Source: Arthrobacter sp.
Lineage (GTDB): Bacteria; Actinomycetota; Actinomycetes; Actinomycetales; Micrococcaceae
Reading direction: 5' to 3'
Assembly (NCBI GenBank): GCA_026393275.1
Contig: JAPLAM010000017.1
Coordinates: 20,091-84,090 of the forward strand
Length of the DNA stretch: 64,000 nucleotides
Shown piece by piece: positions 54,194-62,175 of this stretch; position 1 is the first letter of the stretch; every line of letters begins with the position of its first letter. Both the position numbers and the translations under genes were made by a program. The notes beneath the pieces were generated by a model, which made no database searches, was not told where the DNA came from, and saw only the letters and a program-made list of their open reading frames with translations.

Positions 54194-55246
54194 TCAGGCC
54201 TGCTGGATCATCGCTTTTGACCCCTGGTGAAGTTCAACATTCTGGACGGGGGCGCAAGAGCCCCGCACCTCAAGTTTTACCCCTGGACGCAAGATGGGGG
54301 CGTTTTCCGGAGATTCCTTCTGGATCTGATGGAGCAGCGTGTCGAAAGCCGCGATGGCGACCGCAGCCGGACTGATGTCAACGACAGTTATCGGCGGCCG
54401 CCAAGCGGTAAACCATGGTACGTCCTCAATGCCGACGAGGCTCAGTTCTTGCGGGAGATTGATCCCGGCGTCCACGAGCTGGGGCAACACGCCGAAGATG
54501 GCTTCGTGATTCGCCACCAGGAGTGCGGTGTAGGCAGTGCGCTTGCCAAGCAGTTGCGCCATTGCTTGTGAACCAAATTCGGGGTCAAAGGCGCCGCGGA
54601 GTACAAGCTCCTGGTGAACGGCAACCCCTGATTCGGCCAGGGCGGCCGCGAAGCCGGAATAGCGCTCGTTTCCCGACGCGACCTCCATCGGCCCTCCAAT
54701 ATAGGCGATGTCACGATGGCCGAGGCTCACCAAATAACGGGTCGCCTGATAGGTGCTTTCGTAGTTGTCTGGAAGGACGCTGGGCGCAAGGCTGCCCGCG
54801 GGACGGCGGATGAGGTTCACGACAGGAAGTCCCCCGCGGACGTATCCGTTTGTACGTTCGGTGTTGGCGTCGCTGCCCATCAGGATCAGGCCGTCGACGC
54901 GGTGATCGACCAGGGTTTCTACTATTCTGGCTTCGTTCTGGGCGTCTCCCTCGGTGACACCCAGAAGGACCTGGTAGCCATGCTTCTGCGCCTCTGCCTG
55001 AATGACTTGGGTGATGGTCTGGAGGGAGGCGTTAACGAGGTTCGTGATCACCAGGCCGATGAGGCGCGAGTGGCCACCTCTTAGCGCCGTAGCCATCAGG
55101 TTAACGCGATAGCCCATTGCCGCCGCTGCCTCGAGCACCTTCGTGCGCGTTTTGGGATTGACATGCGGATGCCCCGACAGGGCCCTGGACGCCGTGGATC
55201 TGGAAACGCCCGCGGCCTTAGCCACCTCGACAACATTGGGAATCAT
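54194..55246 (-). CDS. LacI-family regulator, likely controller of the ureide regulon
   Basis: 350 residues from the ATG at 55246, which has a near-perfect GGAGGAAAC ribosome binding site; the track start at 55402 lacks one. The helix-turn-helix is VVEVAKAAGVSRSTASRALSG and the minor-groove segment is YRVNLMATALRGG. An effector-binding domain with LIGLVITNLVNASLQT and LSLVGIEDVPWFTAWRPP follows. It lies convergent to the racemase operon and divergent from the orphan binding protein. Five related palindromes lie in front of the surrounding operons, and this is the only LacI gene nearby. Confidence 0.9.
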   Translation of the reverse strand: MIPNVVEVAKAAGVSRSTASRALSGHPHVNPKTRTKVLEAAAAMGYRVNLMATALRGGHSRLIGLVITNLVNASLQTITQVIQAEAQKHGYQVLLGVTEGDAQNEARIVETLVDHRVDGLILMGSDANTERTNGYVRGGLPVVNLIRRPAGSLAPSVLPDNYESTYQATRYLVSLGHRDIAYIGGPMEVASGNERYSGFAAALAESGVAVHQELVLRGAFDPEFGSQAMAQLLGKRTAYTALLVANHEAIFGVLPQLVDAGINLPQELSLVGIEDVPWFTAWRPPITVVDISPAAVAIAAFDTLLHQIQKESPENAPILRPGVKLEVRGSCAPVQNVELHQGSKAMIQQA

Positions 55247-55468
55247 GTTTCCTCCAAGTCGTGCTGAAAATTCTGCATCCCACGCTGACGTCCGACCGCA
55301 CGGCCCGGCCGGGCTCGTGCCGTGTGGATCATCAGGATACCCGCTCGATGGGCCCTCTAACCCGCCTCCACGCCGCAGCAACTGAGTCCTGACCATCGGC
55401 ACACACTCGCTGCTGCGATCCTAATAAATCCTTTTTGTAACACCCTCAAAGCGATGCCCACGAAAGTG

Positions 55469-55511
55469 TTGACACCAATGTGCGGCACCTGCGAAAGTGG
55501 GATCGTTCCCA
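55469..55511 (+). promoter_or_regulatory. promoter with LacI-type operator for the orphan binding protein
   Basis: TTGACA at 55469 is a consensus -35. TGGGATCGTTCCCA at 55498-55511 begins 29 bases downstream, as in the promoter at 35732. The start codon is GTG at 55634, leaving a leader of more than 100 bases that shows no clear gene. Confidence 0.68.
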
Positions 55512-55633
55512 TTATAACCGCCGGGTGCGATCAGGGAGGTCGCCGACCCGCTGCCATGGGGCTTCCGGCGCGGAGGAGAGCCGACCACAGCCCGGCAGGA
55601 ATCCCGGCCGGGACCCACTCGAAAAGGAGACAA

Positions 55634-56671
55634 GTGAAAATCAAGAAACTCGTGTCAGCGGTCGGGCTTGCAGCGACCCTGGCCCTGCTTCTCGGAGGAT
55701 GTGCCGCCACACCGGCGCAGTCCACTGATCCGGGACCGGGCAAGTCGACCGCCCTGTCCGGAAAAATCCGGATTGGCCTCGCCGCCCCAGCCGCCGCATT
55801 GCTTCTGCCACTGGTTGCTCAGGACGAAGGAATCTTCAAGAAGCACGGACTCAACGACGTTGAGGTCACCTTCATGCCGGGCCCCCAACTGATCCCCGCT
55901 GCTGCTGGCGGCGCCTTCGAAATCGCCGTTTCGGCGCCACCTGCCGCTCAACTTACAGCTCTCCAGGGGGGCGGATCACTTCAGACTTTGGCTGGGTGGG
56001 TAAAGAATCCAGGACAGGTCTTGGTCGTCACTGAGAACATCAAAACAGTCAAGGACCTGCGCGGGCGCAAGGTCGGGATTAACGGGTCCAAAGGACAGTC
56101 GTCGTCCCTCCTGATGAACCAGGCACTCCGCCAGAACGCCATGACCTTTGATGACGTCCAGGTTCTGGTTACCCAGGACGCTGTCACCCAGGTCCAATCA
56201 TTTGTCGGTGGTCAGATCGATGCGATGGTCACGGGTGAGCCCCTGCTCTCACGCGCCATCGCTTCAAAACCCGGCAGCCACGTTATCGAAGACTACAGCG
56301 GCCTCGATTACTTCCCCGGAACAGAGGTAAACGCCAACAAGAAGTGGCTCGACAGCAAACCCGACCAGGCCGTGGCCGTCCTGCAAGCCCTCGACGAGGC
56401 CTTGCAACTGTGGAAATCAGCGCCCGAGGTTGCCAAGAAATCCATCGGGAAGAACCTGAAGCTGGATTCAACGGATCCCCAGATCGATATGCTCTACACC
56501 CATACGATCGACAAGCTCTTCACTAAATCGCTCCAGCCAGTGTCAGTCGGTGATACCCAAAAACTACTGGCGATGCTCCGAGACAACGGTTTCCCGGAAG
56601 CCAAGGACGACATGGCTGGCACAATTGTCCGCACGGATGTGTTGGAAAAGGCGCTCGGCAAGAAACCTTAG
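55634..56671 (+). CDS. orphan substrate-binding lipoprotein, paralogue of the Ssu/Tau-like binding protein
   Basis: 345 residues from the GTG at 55634 (AAAAGGAGACA upstream); the longer track ORF covers the operator. It has a lipobox (LLLGGC) and is near-identical over long stretches to the protein at 37511-38542. Examples are DEGIFKKHGLNDVE, VVTENIKTVKDLRGRKVGIN and KPGSHVIEDYSGLDYFP. It differs mostly at the lipoprotein linker and C-terminus. No permease or ATPase is encoded next to it, so it probably feeds the transporter at 35831-37500, perhaps with a different ligand preference. Confidence 0.92.
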   Translation: MKIKKLVSAVGLAATLALLLGGCAATPAQSTDPGPGKSTALSGKIRIGLAAPAAALLLPLVAQDEGIFKKHGLNDVEVTFMPGPQLIPAAAGGAFEIAVSAPPAAQLTALQGGGSLQTLAGWVKNPGQVLVVTENIKTVKDLRGRKVGINGSKGQSSSLLMNQALRQNAMTFDDVQVLVTQDAVTQVQSFVGGQIDAMVTGEPLLSRAIASKPGSHVIEDYSGLDYFPGTEVNANKKWLDSKPDQAVAVLQALDEALQLWKSAPEVAKKSIGKNLKLDSTDPQIDMLYTHTIDKLFTKSLQPVSVGDTQKLLAMLRDNGFPEAKDDMAGTIVRTDVLEKALGKKP

Positions 56672-56963
56672 GCCCTACATTTCTCGTCCGAGGATGAGCC
56701 CGGGCCGGGGCCGATCCTACTAGGCCAATTCCGTGAATCGTCGAATGCAGTTGACGGCCGCAGCAGCCTAATTGGCGACGGTTGGACGGACCGGGCATAT
56801 GCCCTGTCTGCTTTTGCCACTATCTCTACCACCACCCACTGCGCGGCTGTCCCCGGCCGATGCTTCGTAGGTAAGCCCACGGATTCGGTGGGCCGGCGGC
56901 GATCAGCGGCGATGCCGGCGGTAGGACGTTCCGGCTTGGACTGCGGCACGGCGAGGACTGCAA
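56672..56963. other. short intergenic stretch
   Basis: About 290 bases between the orphan binding protein and the MFS remnant. No gene or clear terminator is visible. Confidence 0.35.
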
Positions 56964-57545
56964 TCACTGAGGCGGCAGTGAGCGCCGGACGGAAAAGTTA
57001 GTGAATTTGCCCAAGGCTGCCGCCACCAAGATACCTCCGCCGGAGATGGCGAGAACGGCGCCGACCCGTTCTCCGCCCAAGGTGATTCCCACGTTGGGGA
57101 CCGGGTCGAATTGGGGTAGACCGCCGCTGGCGAGCATTCCTTGGAAACCGATCGATGGCAGGGGCGCCGGTGACAGCAGAGCAGCCAAGAGATGCCGCCG
57201 ACTGCGTAGCCTGACAACATCAGGCCGTTGCTGAATTTGCGGTGAGTCGTGGAGAACTCGACGGTCAGGGCGATCGCCGTCGGCATGGCGCCGTCAAGTC
57301 CCACTGCGGCCAGGAAGCGGAAGGAGCCGAAAAGTTCCGCTGAGGTGGCTGTGCGGTGGGCAGCATCAGCAGCGAGAAGAAAGCAAAGGACGCCATCAGA
57401 ACTTTCCGGCGGCCGAGAATATCCGTGAGGTAACCGATGAGAATAGCGCCGATGAACCTGCCGGCAAGGGCGTAGCTGCCGACCGAGGCGCTCTGGACGG
57501 GGAGTCAGGCGCCAAGCCTGGTGGGCAAGACACCTCGGGAGGAAG
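56964..57545 (-). pseudogene. MFS aromatic-acid transporter (AAHS type), multiply frameshifted
   Basis: Pieces of one transporter are spread over all three minus frames. GSYALAGRFIGAILIGYLTD and ILGRRKVLMASFAFFSLLM come near 57500-57360. RFLAAVGLDGAMPTAIALTV and EFSTTHRKFSNGLMLSGYAV follow near 57310-57190. VGAVLAISGGGILVAAALGK lies near 57070-57000. These are the helix 2-5 and late-helix regions of AAHS transporters for benzoate-like acids. Both termini and the middle are missing. It once probably served the neighbouring aromatic pathway. Confidence 0.72.
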
Positions 57546-57584
57546 GAGCGGGCACGCCAGTGGGTGCGGGGTAAGACCCACAAA

Positions 57585-57640
57585 AAATATATAACATAAC
57601 TTTGTTGTTCGTTTACAACGTTGTTACATTTTACCTCGAC
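57585..57640 (+). promoter_or_regulatory. AT-rich promoter/operator region of the PaaX gene
   Basis: The stretch contains ATAACATAAC and GTTGTTACATTT around TTACAACGTTGT. The GTTACA/TGTAAC core recurs downstream of the gene (AAATGTGTAACAA at 58482 and AAGTAACATAA at 58517). Shared motifs on both sides are consistent with autoregulation plus control of the catabolic operon by PaaX. Confidence 0.45.
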
Positions 57641-57655
57641 CTCCCAGGAGTCAAC

Positions 57656-58501
57656 ATGGCGGAGACACCCCGATCGCTCGTCCTGAATCTGTTCGGCGAT
57701 TACCTTCGCTATGCCGGCGGGGAGGTCAAGCTTGGCGAGCTGACCGAACTGATGGTGGCCTTCGGCGTCGAACCGGCCACCATCAGGGTCAGCATGTCCA
57801 GGCTCAAGAAGGACGGCTGGTTCACCACCCGCAGGGAGGGCCGGGAGACGGTCTACACCTTGAGTGAACGCATGCTGGACGTGCTCATCCAGGGCCGGGC
57901 GCGGATTTTCCGCCGCAGGGAGGAACCCTGGACCGGCCGGTGGACCATGGTCATTTACCAGGTGCCGGAATCCGAGCGGGCGATCCGGGAACAACTTCGC
58001 AAGCAGCTGGCATGGACGGGATTCGGCCAGCTTTCCCCTTCGACCTGGCTGGCCCCGCACGATCTCTCCCGGGAAGCCAGGGAGCTCGCCTCCCAGCTTG
58101 GGTCTGCGCGGGTGGATGTCCTTTGGTGCGGTTCTGATGACGCGGATTCGGCCCGCGACCTGGCCGCGCGATGCTGGGACCTGGAATCGCTGGGTCAGGA
58201 CTACCGGAATTTCCTGGGCACCTATGCGCACCTGGACAACGAACGCGGCAACGCCGGCAAGGACGGGAGGCAGGCCCTGATCGAACGCACCCGGATCATC
58301 GATGACTTCCGGCGCTTCCCCTTCCGCGACCCCGGACTGCCGCAGGAACTTCAACCGGAGAACTGGCCGGGCCCGGCGGCGTTCAGCCTGTTCAGCCGGG
58401 TACACGAACAGCTCGGGCCACGGGCGGCCGCCTACGTGGAGGGCGTCATCGGGCGGCCCGTCCCGGTGATACCCGAAAGCAAATGTGTAACAAAACCTTG
58501 A
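57656..58501 (+). CDS. PaaX-family transcriptional regulator
   Basis: 281 residues from the ATG at 57656 (CCAGGAG upstream). The N-terminal winged helix reads SLVLNLFGDYLRYAGGEVKL and EPATIRVSMSRLKKDGWF, typical of PaaX repressors. The central domain has RWTMVIYQVPESERAIREQL and TGFGQLSPSTWLAPH. PaaX proteins respond to aryl-CoA thioesters. This one precedes an operon expected to make salicylyl- or gentisyl-CoA, so a CoA-thioester inducer is likely. Related AT-rich motifs flank it on both sides. Confidence 0.88.
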   Translation: MAETPRSLVLNLFGDYLRYAGGEVKLGELTELMVAFGVEPATIRVSMSRLKKDGWFTTRREGRETVYTLSERMLDVLIQGRARIFRRREEPWTGRWTMVIYQVPESERAIREQLRKQLAWTGFGQLSPSTWLAPHDLSREARELASQLGSARVDVLWCGSDDADSARDLAARCWDLESLGQDYRNFLGTYAHLDNERGNAGKDGRQALIERTRIIDDFRRFPFRDPGLPQELQPENWPGPAAFSLFSRVHEQLGPRAAAYVEGVIGRPVPVIPESKCVTKP

Positions 58502-58527
58502 CGTTCAACATATTTAAGTAACATAAT
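58498..58527 (+). promoter_or_regulatory. promoter of the salicylate/gentisate operon
   Basis: TTGACG (58498-58503) and CATAAT (58522-58527) are spaced by 18 bases. The AT-rich spacer overlaps a GTAACA motif shared with the PaaX promoter. The flavoprotein ATG is 45 bases downstream. Confidence 0.6.
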
Positions 58528-58571
58528 TAACCTGTCTCACCCACTCCCCCAAACTTTAGAAGGTGGCATCG

Positions 58572-60146
58572 ATGGCACTTCGCGTAGCCTGCATTGGCGG
58601 CGGTCCCGGCGGACTGTTCTTCTCGACCCTGTTCAAACAGACCGTTCCCGAAGCCGAGGTGGTGCTCTTTGAACGGAACCAGGCCACGGATGCGTTCGGC
58701 TTCGGGGTGGTCTTCTCTGACGCAACGCTGACCAGGATCAACGACGCCGATCCCGTAGTCCACGACGGGCTGCGGGACTTCGGCACCCACTGGGATGACA
58801 TCGAGGTCTGGCTCAAAGGCGAGCGGAAGTCTTTCGCCGGCAACGGCATGGCTGCCATCTACCGCAAAACCCTCCTTCAGCTGATGCAGGACCGCGCGGC
58901 GGAAGCCGGCGTTGACATGCGCTTCGGCCAGCATGTGCCCGAACTGTCCGCGCTGGACGGATTCGATCTGATCGTGGGCGCCGACGGCGCGAACTCCTCA
59001 ACCCGGGAGCAACTGGGCGAGAGCCTAGGCCACACGGCTGAGACCGCCACGGCCAAATTCATCTGGTTTGGCACGAGCCACAAGTTCAAGGGCATGACCT
59101 TCCTGCACCGGAAGAGCGAATTCGGCAATTTCGCCGTGCACGGCTATCCGATCAGCGATGACCTGAGCACTTTCATCGTCGAAACGGATGAGGAGACGTG
59201 GCGCAGGGCCGGTCTCGACGAATTCGACGTCAGCCAGCCTCCGGGACTCTCGGACCTGAAGACGCAGCGGTTCCTGGAGAAGCTCTTCGCCGAGGATATT
59301 GCCGGCGAACCGCTGGTGGCCAACAGCTCCCGCTGGGCCAATTTCCGCACCCGACGAACCCGCACCTGGCACCAGGGCAACGTCGTCCTGCTCGGGGATG
59401 CCGTGCACACCGCGCACTTCTCCGTCGGCTCCGGCACCAAGATGGCCATGGAAGATGCGATCACTCTGGTCCGGGAAGTCGCGGCGCACCAGGACGACCT
59501 CGAGACGGCCTTCACCAATTATGAAACCGAACGCCAGCCGCAGGTCGCGAAGATCCAGAACCAGGCCCGCGGCGGCCTGAGCTGGTGGGAACACTTCGCC
59601 CGGTATTACGACTCCTTCGATCCGACCCAGTTCACCTTCCACTTCTTCTCCCGCAGCATCGACATCGACAAGATCCGCCAGCGTGACCCGCACCTGGTTG
59701 AGTCTGCGGAGCAAGACTGGCTGTCTAGGCACGGACACACGCCACTGGAAACCCCGCTCAGCGCCGGACCGGTCCGGTTCGGCGGGCGCCTGCTCGCCCT
59801 TACCGGTCAGGACGGCCACGCCGTCCTGACCGACGCCGGCGGCAGCATCGCGCTGGTCACGGACCCGGCCGACGCCGATGCCGACACCGGCCTGCTGCTC
59901 ACCGCACCGGACACCGAGGAGGGCCTCGCCGCGGCCTTCCGCCAGCTGCCCGCCCGGGCCGCAGCCATCGTGATCCAGGGTGGCAACCCCTTCACCCGTA
60001 CCCTGCTCTCCGAGGAGGTCCGGCTTGGCCGCGGCCTGACCAGCGTCGTCGTGGATGACCGTGGCCCCATTTCTGCCCTCACCCAGATCCTTTCCGGCCG
60101 GGCAGACGCCGTCGCCAGCGCAGCCACGGAGGCAACCGATGCATAG
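58572..60146 (+). CDS. FAD-dependent aryl-CoA hydroxylase (salicylyl-CoA 5-hydroxylase-like)
   Basis: 524 residues from the ATG at 58572 (GAAGGTGG upstream). The FAD motifs are GGGPGGLFFSTLF at the N-terminus, GADGANSSTRE near residue 140 and LLGDAVHTAHFSVGSGTKMA near residue 275. This last is the form seen in anthraniloyl-CoA and salicylyl-CoA monooxygenases. Residues after about 395 form an extra domain of about 130 residues without cofactor motifs. In the CoA-dependent salicylate route the enzyme hydroxylates salicylyl-CoA at C5 to gentisyl-CoA. The stop overlaps the next gene by eight bases. Confidence 0.82.
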   Translation: MALRVACIGGGPGGLFFSTLFKQTVPEAEVVLFERNQATDAFGFGVVFSDATLTRINDADPVVHDGLRDFGTHWDDIEVWLKGERKSFAGNGMAAIYRKTLLQLMQDRAAEAGVDMRFGQHVPELSALDGFDLIVGADGANSSTREQLGESLGHTAETATAKFIWFGTSHKFKGMTFLHRKSEFGNFAVHGYPISDDLSTFIVETDEETWRRAGLDEFDVSQPPGLSDLKTQRFLEKLFAEDIAGEPLVANSSRWANFRTRRTRTWHQGNVVLLGDAVHTAHFSVGSGTKMAMEDAITLVREVAAHQDDLETAFTNYETERQPQVAKIQNQARGGLSWWEHFARYYDSFDPTQFTFHFFSRSIDIDKIRQRDPHLVESAEQDWLSRHGHTPLETPLSAGPVRFGGRLLALTGQDGHAVLTDAGGSIALVTDPADADADTGLLLTAPDTEEGLAAAFRQLPARAAAIVIQGGNPFTRTLLSEEVRLGRGLTSVVVDDRGPISALTQILSGRADAVASAATEATDA

Positions 60147-62175
60147 CCTGAGCCCGTTGTTCGCGCCCCGGGGCATCATCGTCGTCGGCGCCTCCTCCAG
60201 CCCGGAGAAGCTCGGCGCAGTCATGGCCCAGTCGCTGTCCGCCTACCCGGCCCCCGTGGAACTGGTGAACAGCCGCGGTGAGACCGGCATGCATACCAGC
60301 ATCGCCGGCGCCGCGGCCGCCATCCCCGGCGGCCCGGACATGGCCGTGCTCTGCGTGCCGGCCGCCGCCACCGCCCAGGCGCTTCGCGACAGCGCGGCCA
60401 CCGGCGCCAGGGCCGCCCTGGTCTGCGCCGGCGGATTCGCCGAAGCCGGCGGCCCCGGCATCGAATTCGCGCACCAGGTCGAGGCAGCCGTCCGGGACAC
60501 CGGAATCCGCCTGCTCGGCCCGAACACCTCAGGCTTCTTCGTCCCCCACCGCAACCTGCGCGCCAGCTTCGTCCCCGGGGTGGCGGAGCTGGAGCCCGGC
60601 TCCGTGGCCGTGGTCGCCGCCAGCGGCGGAGTCAATCACGTGCTGGCGTTCCACCTGCAGCGCGCCGGGGTGGGCGTCAGCCTCGCCGTCGGCATCGGCG
60701 CCGGAACCGACATCACCGCGCCCGATGTCCTGGACTACCTGATCTCCGATCCGCAAACCAAGGCGGTGGCCCTGCACCTGGAAACGGTCAGCGACGGCCC
60801 GGCCCTCGTCGACGCCGTCTCCCGCCTCAGTGCCGTCAAGCCGGTGGTCGCTCTGGTGGTCGGCCGGAACGACGTGTCCGAGTTTGCCCAGTCCCACACC
60901 GGGGCATTGGCCACGTCCTGGCGCACCACCCGCGCGGTCCTCAAGCAGGCCGGCGCGGTGCTCGTGGACGACGAGAACCAGCTGGTTGCCGCCGTCACCG
61001 CCCTGGCCGGACGCCGCCTGGCACCCGCCGCCGACCCCGGCGTCGGGCTCATCACCGGCCAGGCCGGCCCGGGCCTGCTGATCGCCGATGCCCTGCACGG
61101 CGCCGGGGTGGCGCTGCCACGCCTCTCCCAGGCGAGCCAGGACAGAATAGCTGCACTGCTGCCGCCGCTGACCTTCCAGGCCAACCCGGTGGACACCGGC
61201 CGCCCCGGGCCGGGCTACGAGAAGATCGTGGCGGCCGTCGCCGCCGACCCGGCCATCGACACCGTCGCGGTCTACGGACTGACAGAACCCGTGGCCGACC
61301 TTCCGCAGTCGGTCGCAGCTTCCGGCGCCGCCGGTTCCCTGCCGGTCCTGATCGGCGTGGACGGCCCCGACGGCGACCTTGAACGAGCGAAAAAATCCGC
61401 GCACCAGCAGGGCCTGCCCCTGATCTGCGGACCCACATCCCTCGCCCATGGCATTACCGCCCTGGTCAACGACGCCCGCGGGCAGTTCCAGCGCGGCCAG
61501 GCCCCCGCCAGCGCCTTCACCTGGCCGGATCTGCACGGGCCCTGGGACGAAAACCGTGCCAAGGAACTCCTCGGTGCCCTCGGCATCGCTACACCCGCCC
61601 GGCGCAGCTGCGGCACCCGCGCGGCCGCCCAGGAGGCTCTCGCCGAGCTGGGCGGGCCTGTCGCGGTCAAGCTGCTCGACGCCGCCGTCCTGCACAAGAC
61701 CGAGATCGGCGGTGTGCACCTCGGGGTGGACTCCCCCGCGGCCATGGACCGGGCCCTGGACGGCCTCGAAGCCGCCGGCGCCCGCGAATTCCTGATCGAA
61801 GCTATGGCCGCCCCCGGCGTCGACCTGGTCGTCGGGGCCCGCCGCGACCCCGTCTTCGGACCGATCATCGTCTTGGGCCTGGGTGGCACCACTGCGGAGG
61901 TCTTCGCCGATATTTCCATCCGCTCCGCACCGCTGACTGCGCGTGTGGCCGAAGGCATGCCCGGTGAACTCCAGGCGCGCGAGCTGCTGTACGGCTTCCG
62001 TTCCGGACCGGTGCTGGACCCCGCCCAGCTGGCCGGGCTGCTGGTCAGGCTCGGAGATGCCCTCGTGTCCAATGACGGAATCGCAGAGATCGAAATCAAC
62101 CCCCTGCGCCTGACCCACGACGGGCTCGTCGCGCTTGATGCCGTAGTGATCAATGTCAGGGAGGACATTCAATGA
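60139..62175 (+). CDS. ADP-forming acyl-CoA synthetase (acetate-CoA ligase family)
   Basis: 678 residues from the ATG at 60139 (GGAGG upstream). It has an N-terminal CoA-binding Rossmann domain (FAPRGIIVVGASSSPEKLG), two succinyl-CoA-synthetase-like flavodoxin domains with the catalytic His in QSHTGALA, and a C-terminal ATP-grasp domain (AVKLLDAAVLHKTEIGGVHL, GLGGTTAEVFADISI). The family interconverts acyl-CoA + ADP + Pi and acid + ATP + CoA. Sitting between the aryl-CoA hydroxylase and the aryl-AMP ligase, it may load CoA or recover ATP from gentisyl-CoA. The direction is not decidable from sequence. Confidence 0.85.
   Translation: MHSLSPLFAPRGIIVVGASSSPEKLGAVMAQSLSAYPAPVELVNSRGETGMHTSIAGAAAAIPGGPDMAVLCVPAAATAQALRDSAATGARAALVCAGGFAEAGGPGIEFAHQVEAAVRDTGIRLLGPNTSGFFVPHRNLRASFVPGVAELEPGSVAVVAASGGVNHVLAFHLQRAGVGVSLAVGIGAGTDITAPDVLDYLISDPQTKAVALHLETVSDGPALVDAVSRLSAVKPVVALVVGRNDVSEFAQSHTGALATSWRTTRAVLKQAGAVLVDDENQLVAAVTALAGRRLAPAADPGVGLITGQAGPGLLIADALHGAGVALPRLSQASQDRIAALLPPLTFQANPVDTGRPGPGYEKIVAAVAADPAIDTVAVYGLTEPVADLPQSVAASGAAGSLPVLIGVDGPDGDLERAKKSAHQQGLPLICGPTSLAHGITALVNDARGQFQRGQAPASAFTWPDLHGPWDENRAKELLGALGIATPARRSCGTRAAAQEALAELGGPVAVKLLDAAVLHKTEIGGVHLGVDSPAAMDRALDGLEAAGAREFLIEAMAAPGVDLVVGARRDPVFGPIIVLGLGGTTAEVFADISIRSAPLTARVAEGMPGELQARELLYGFRSGPVLDPAQLAGLLVRLGDALVSNDGIAEIEINPLRLTHDGLVALDAVVINVREDIQ

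Noticed and set aside
60529-62172. 547-residue minus-strand ORF opposite the ADP-forming synthetase
   Set aside because: Antisense shadow. The real gene on the plus strand has clear CoA-binding, catalytic His and ATP-grasp motifs.
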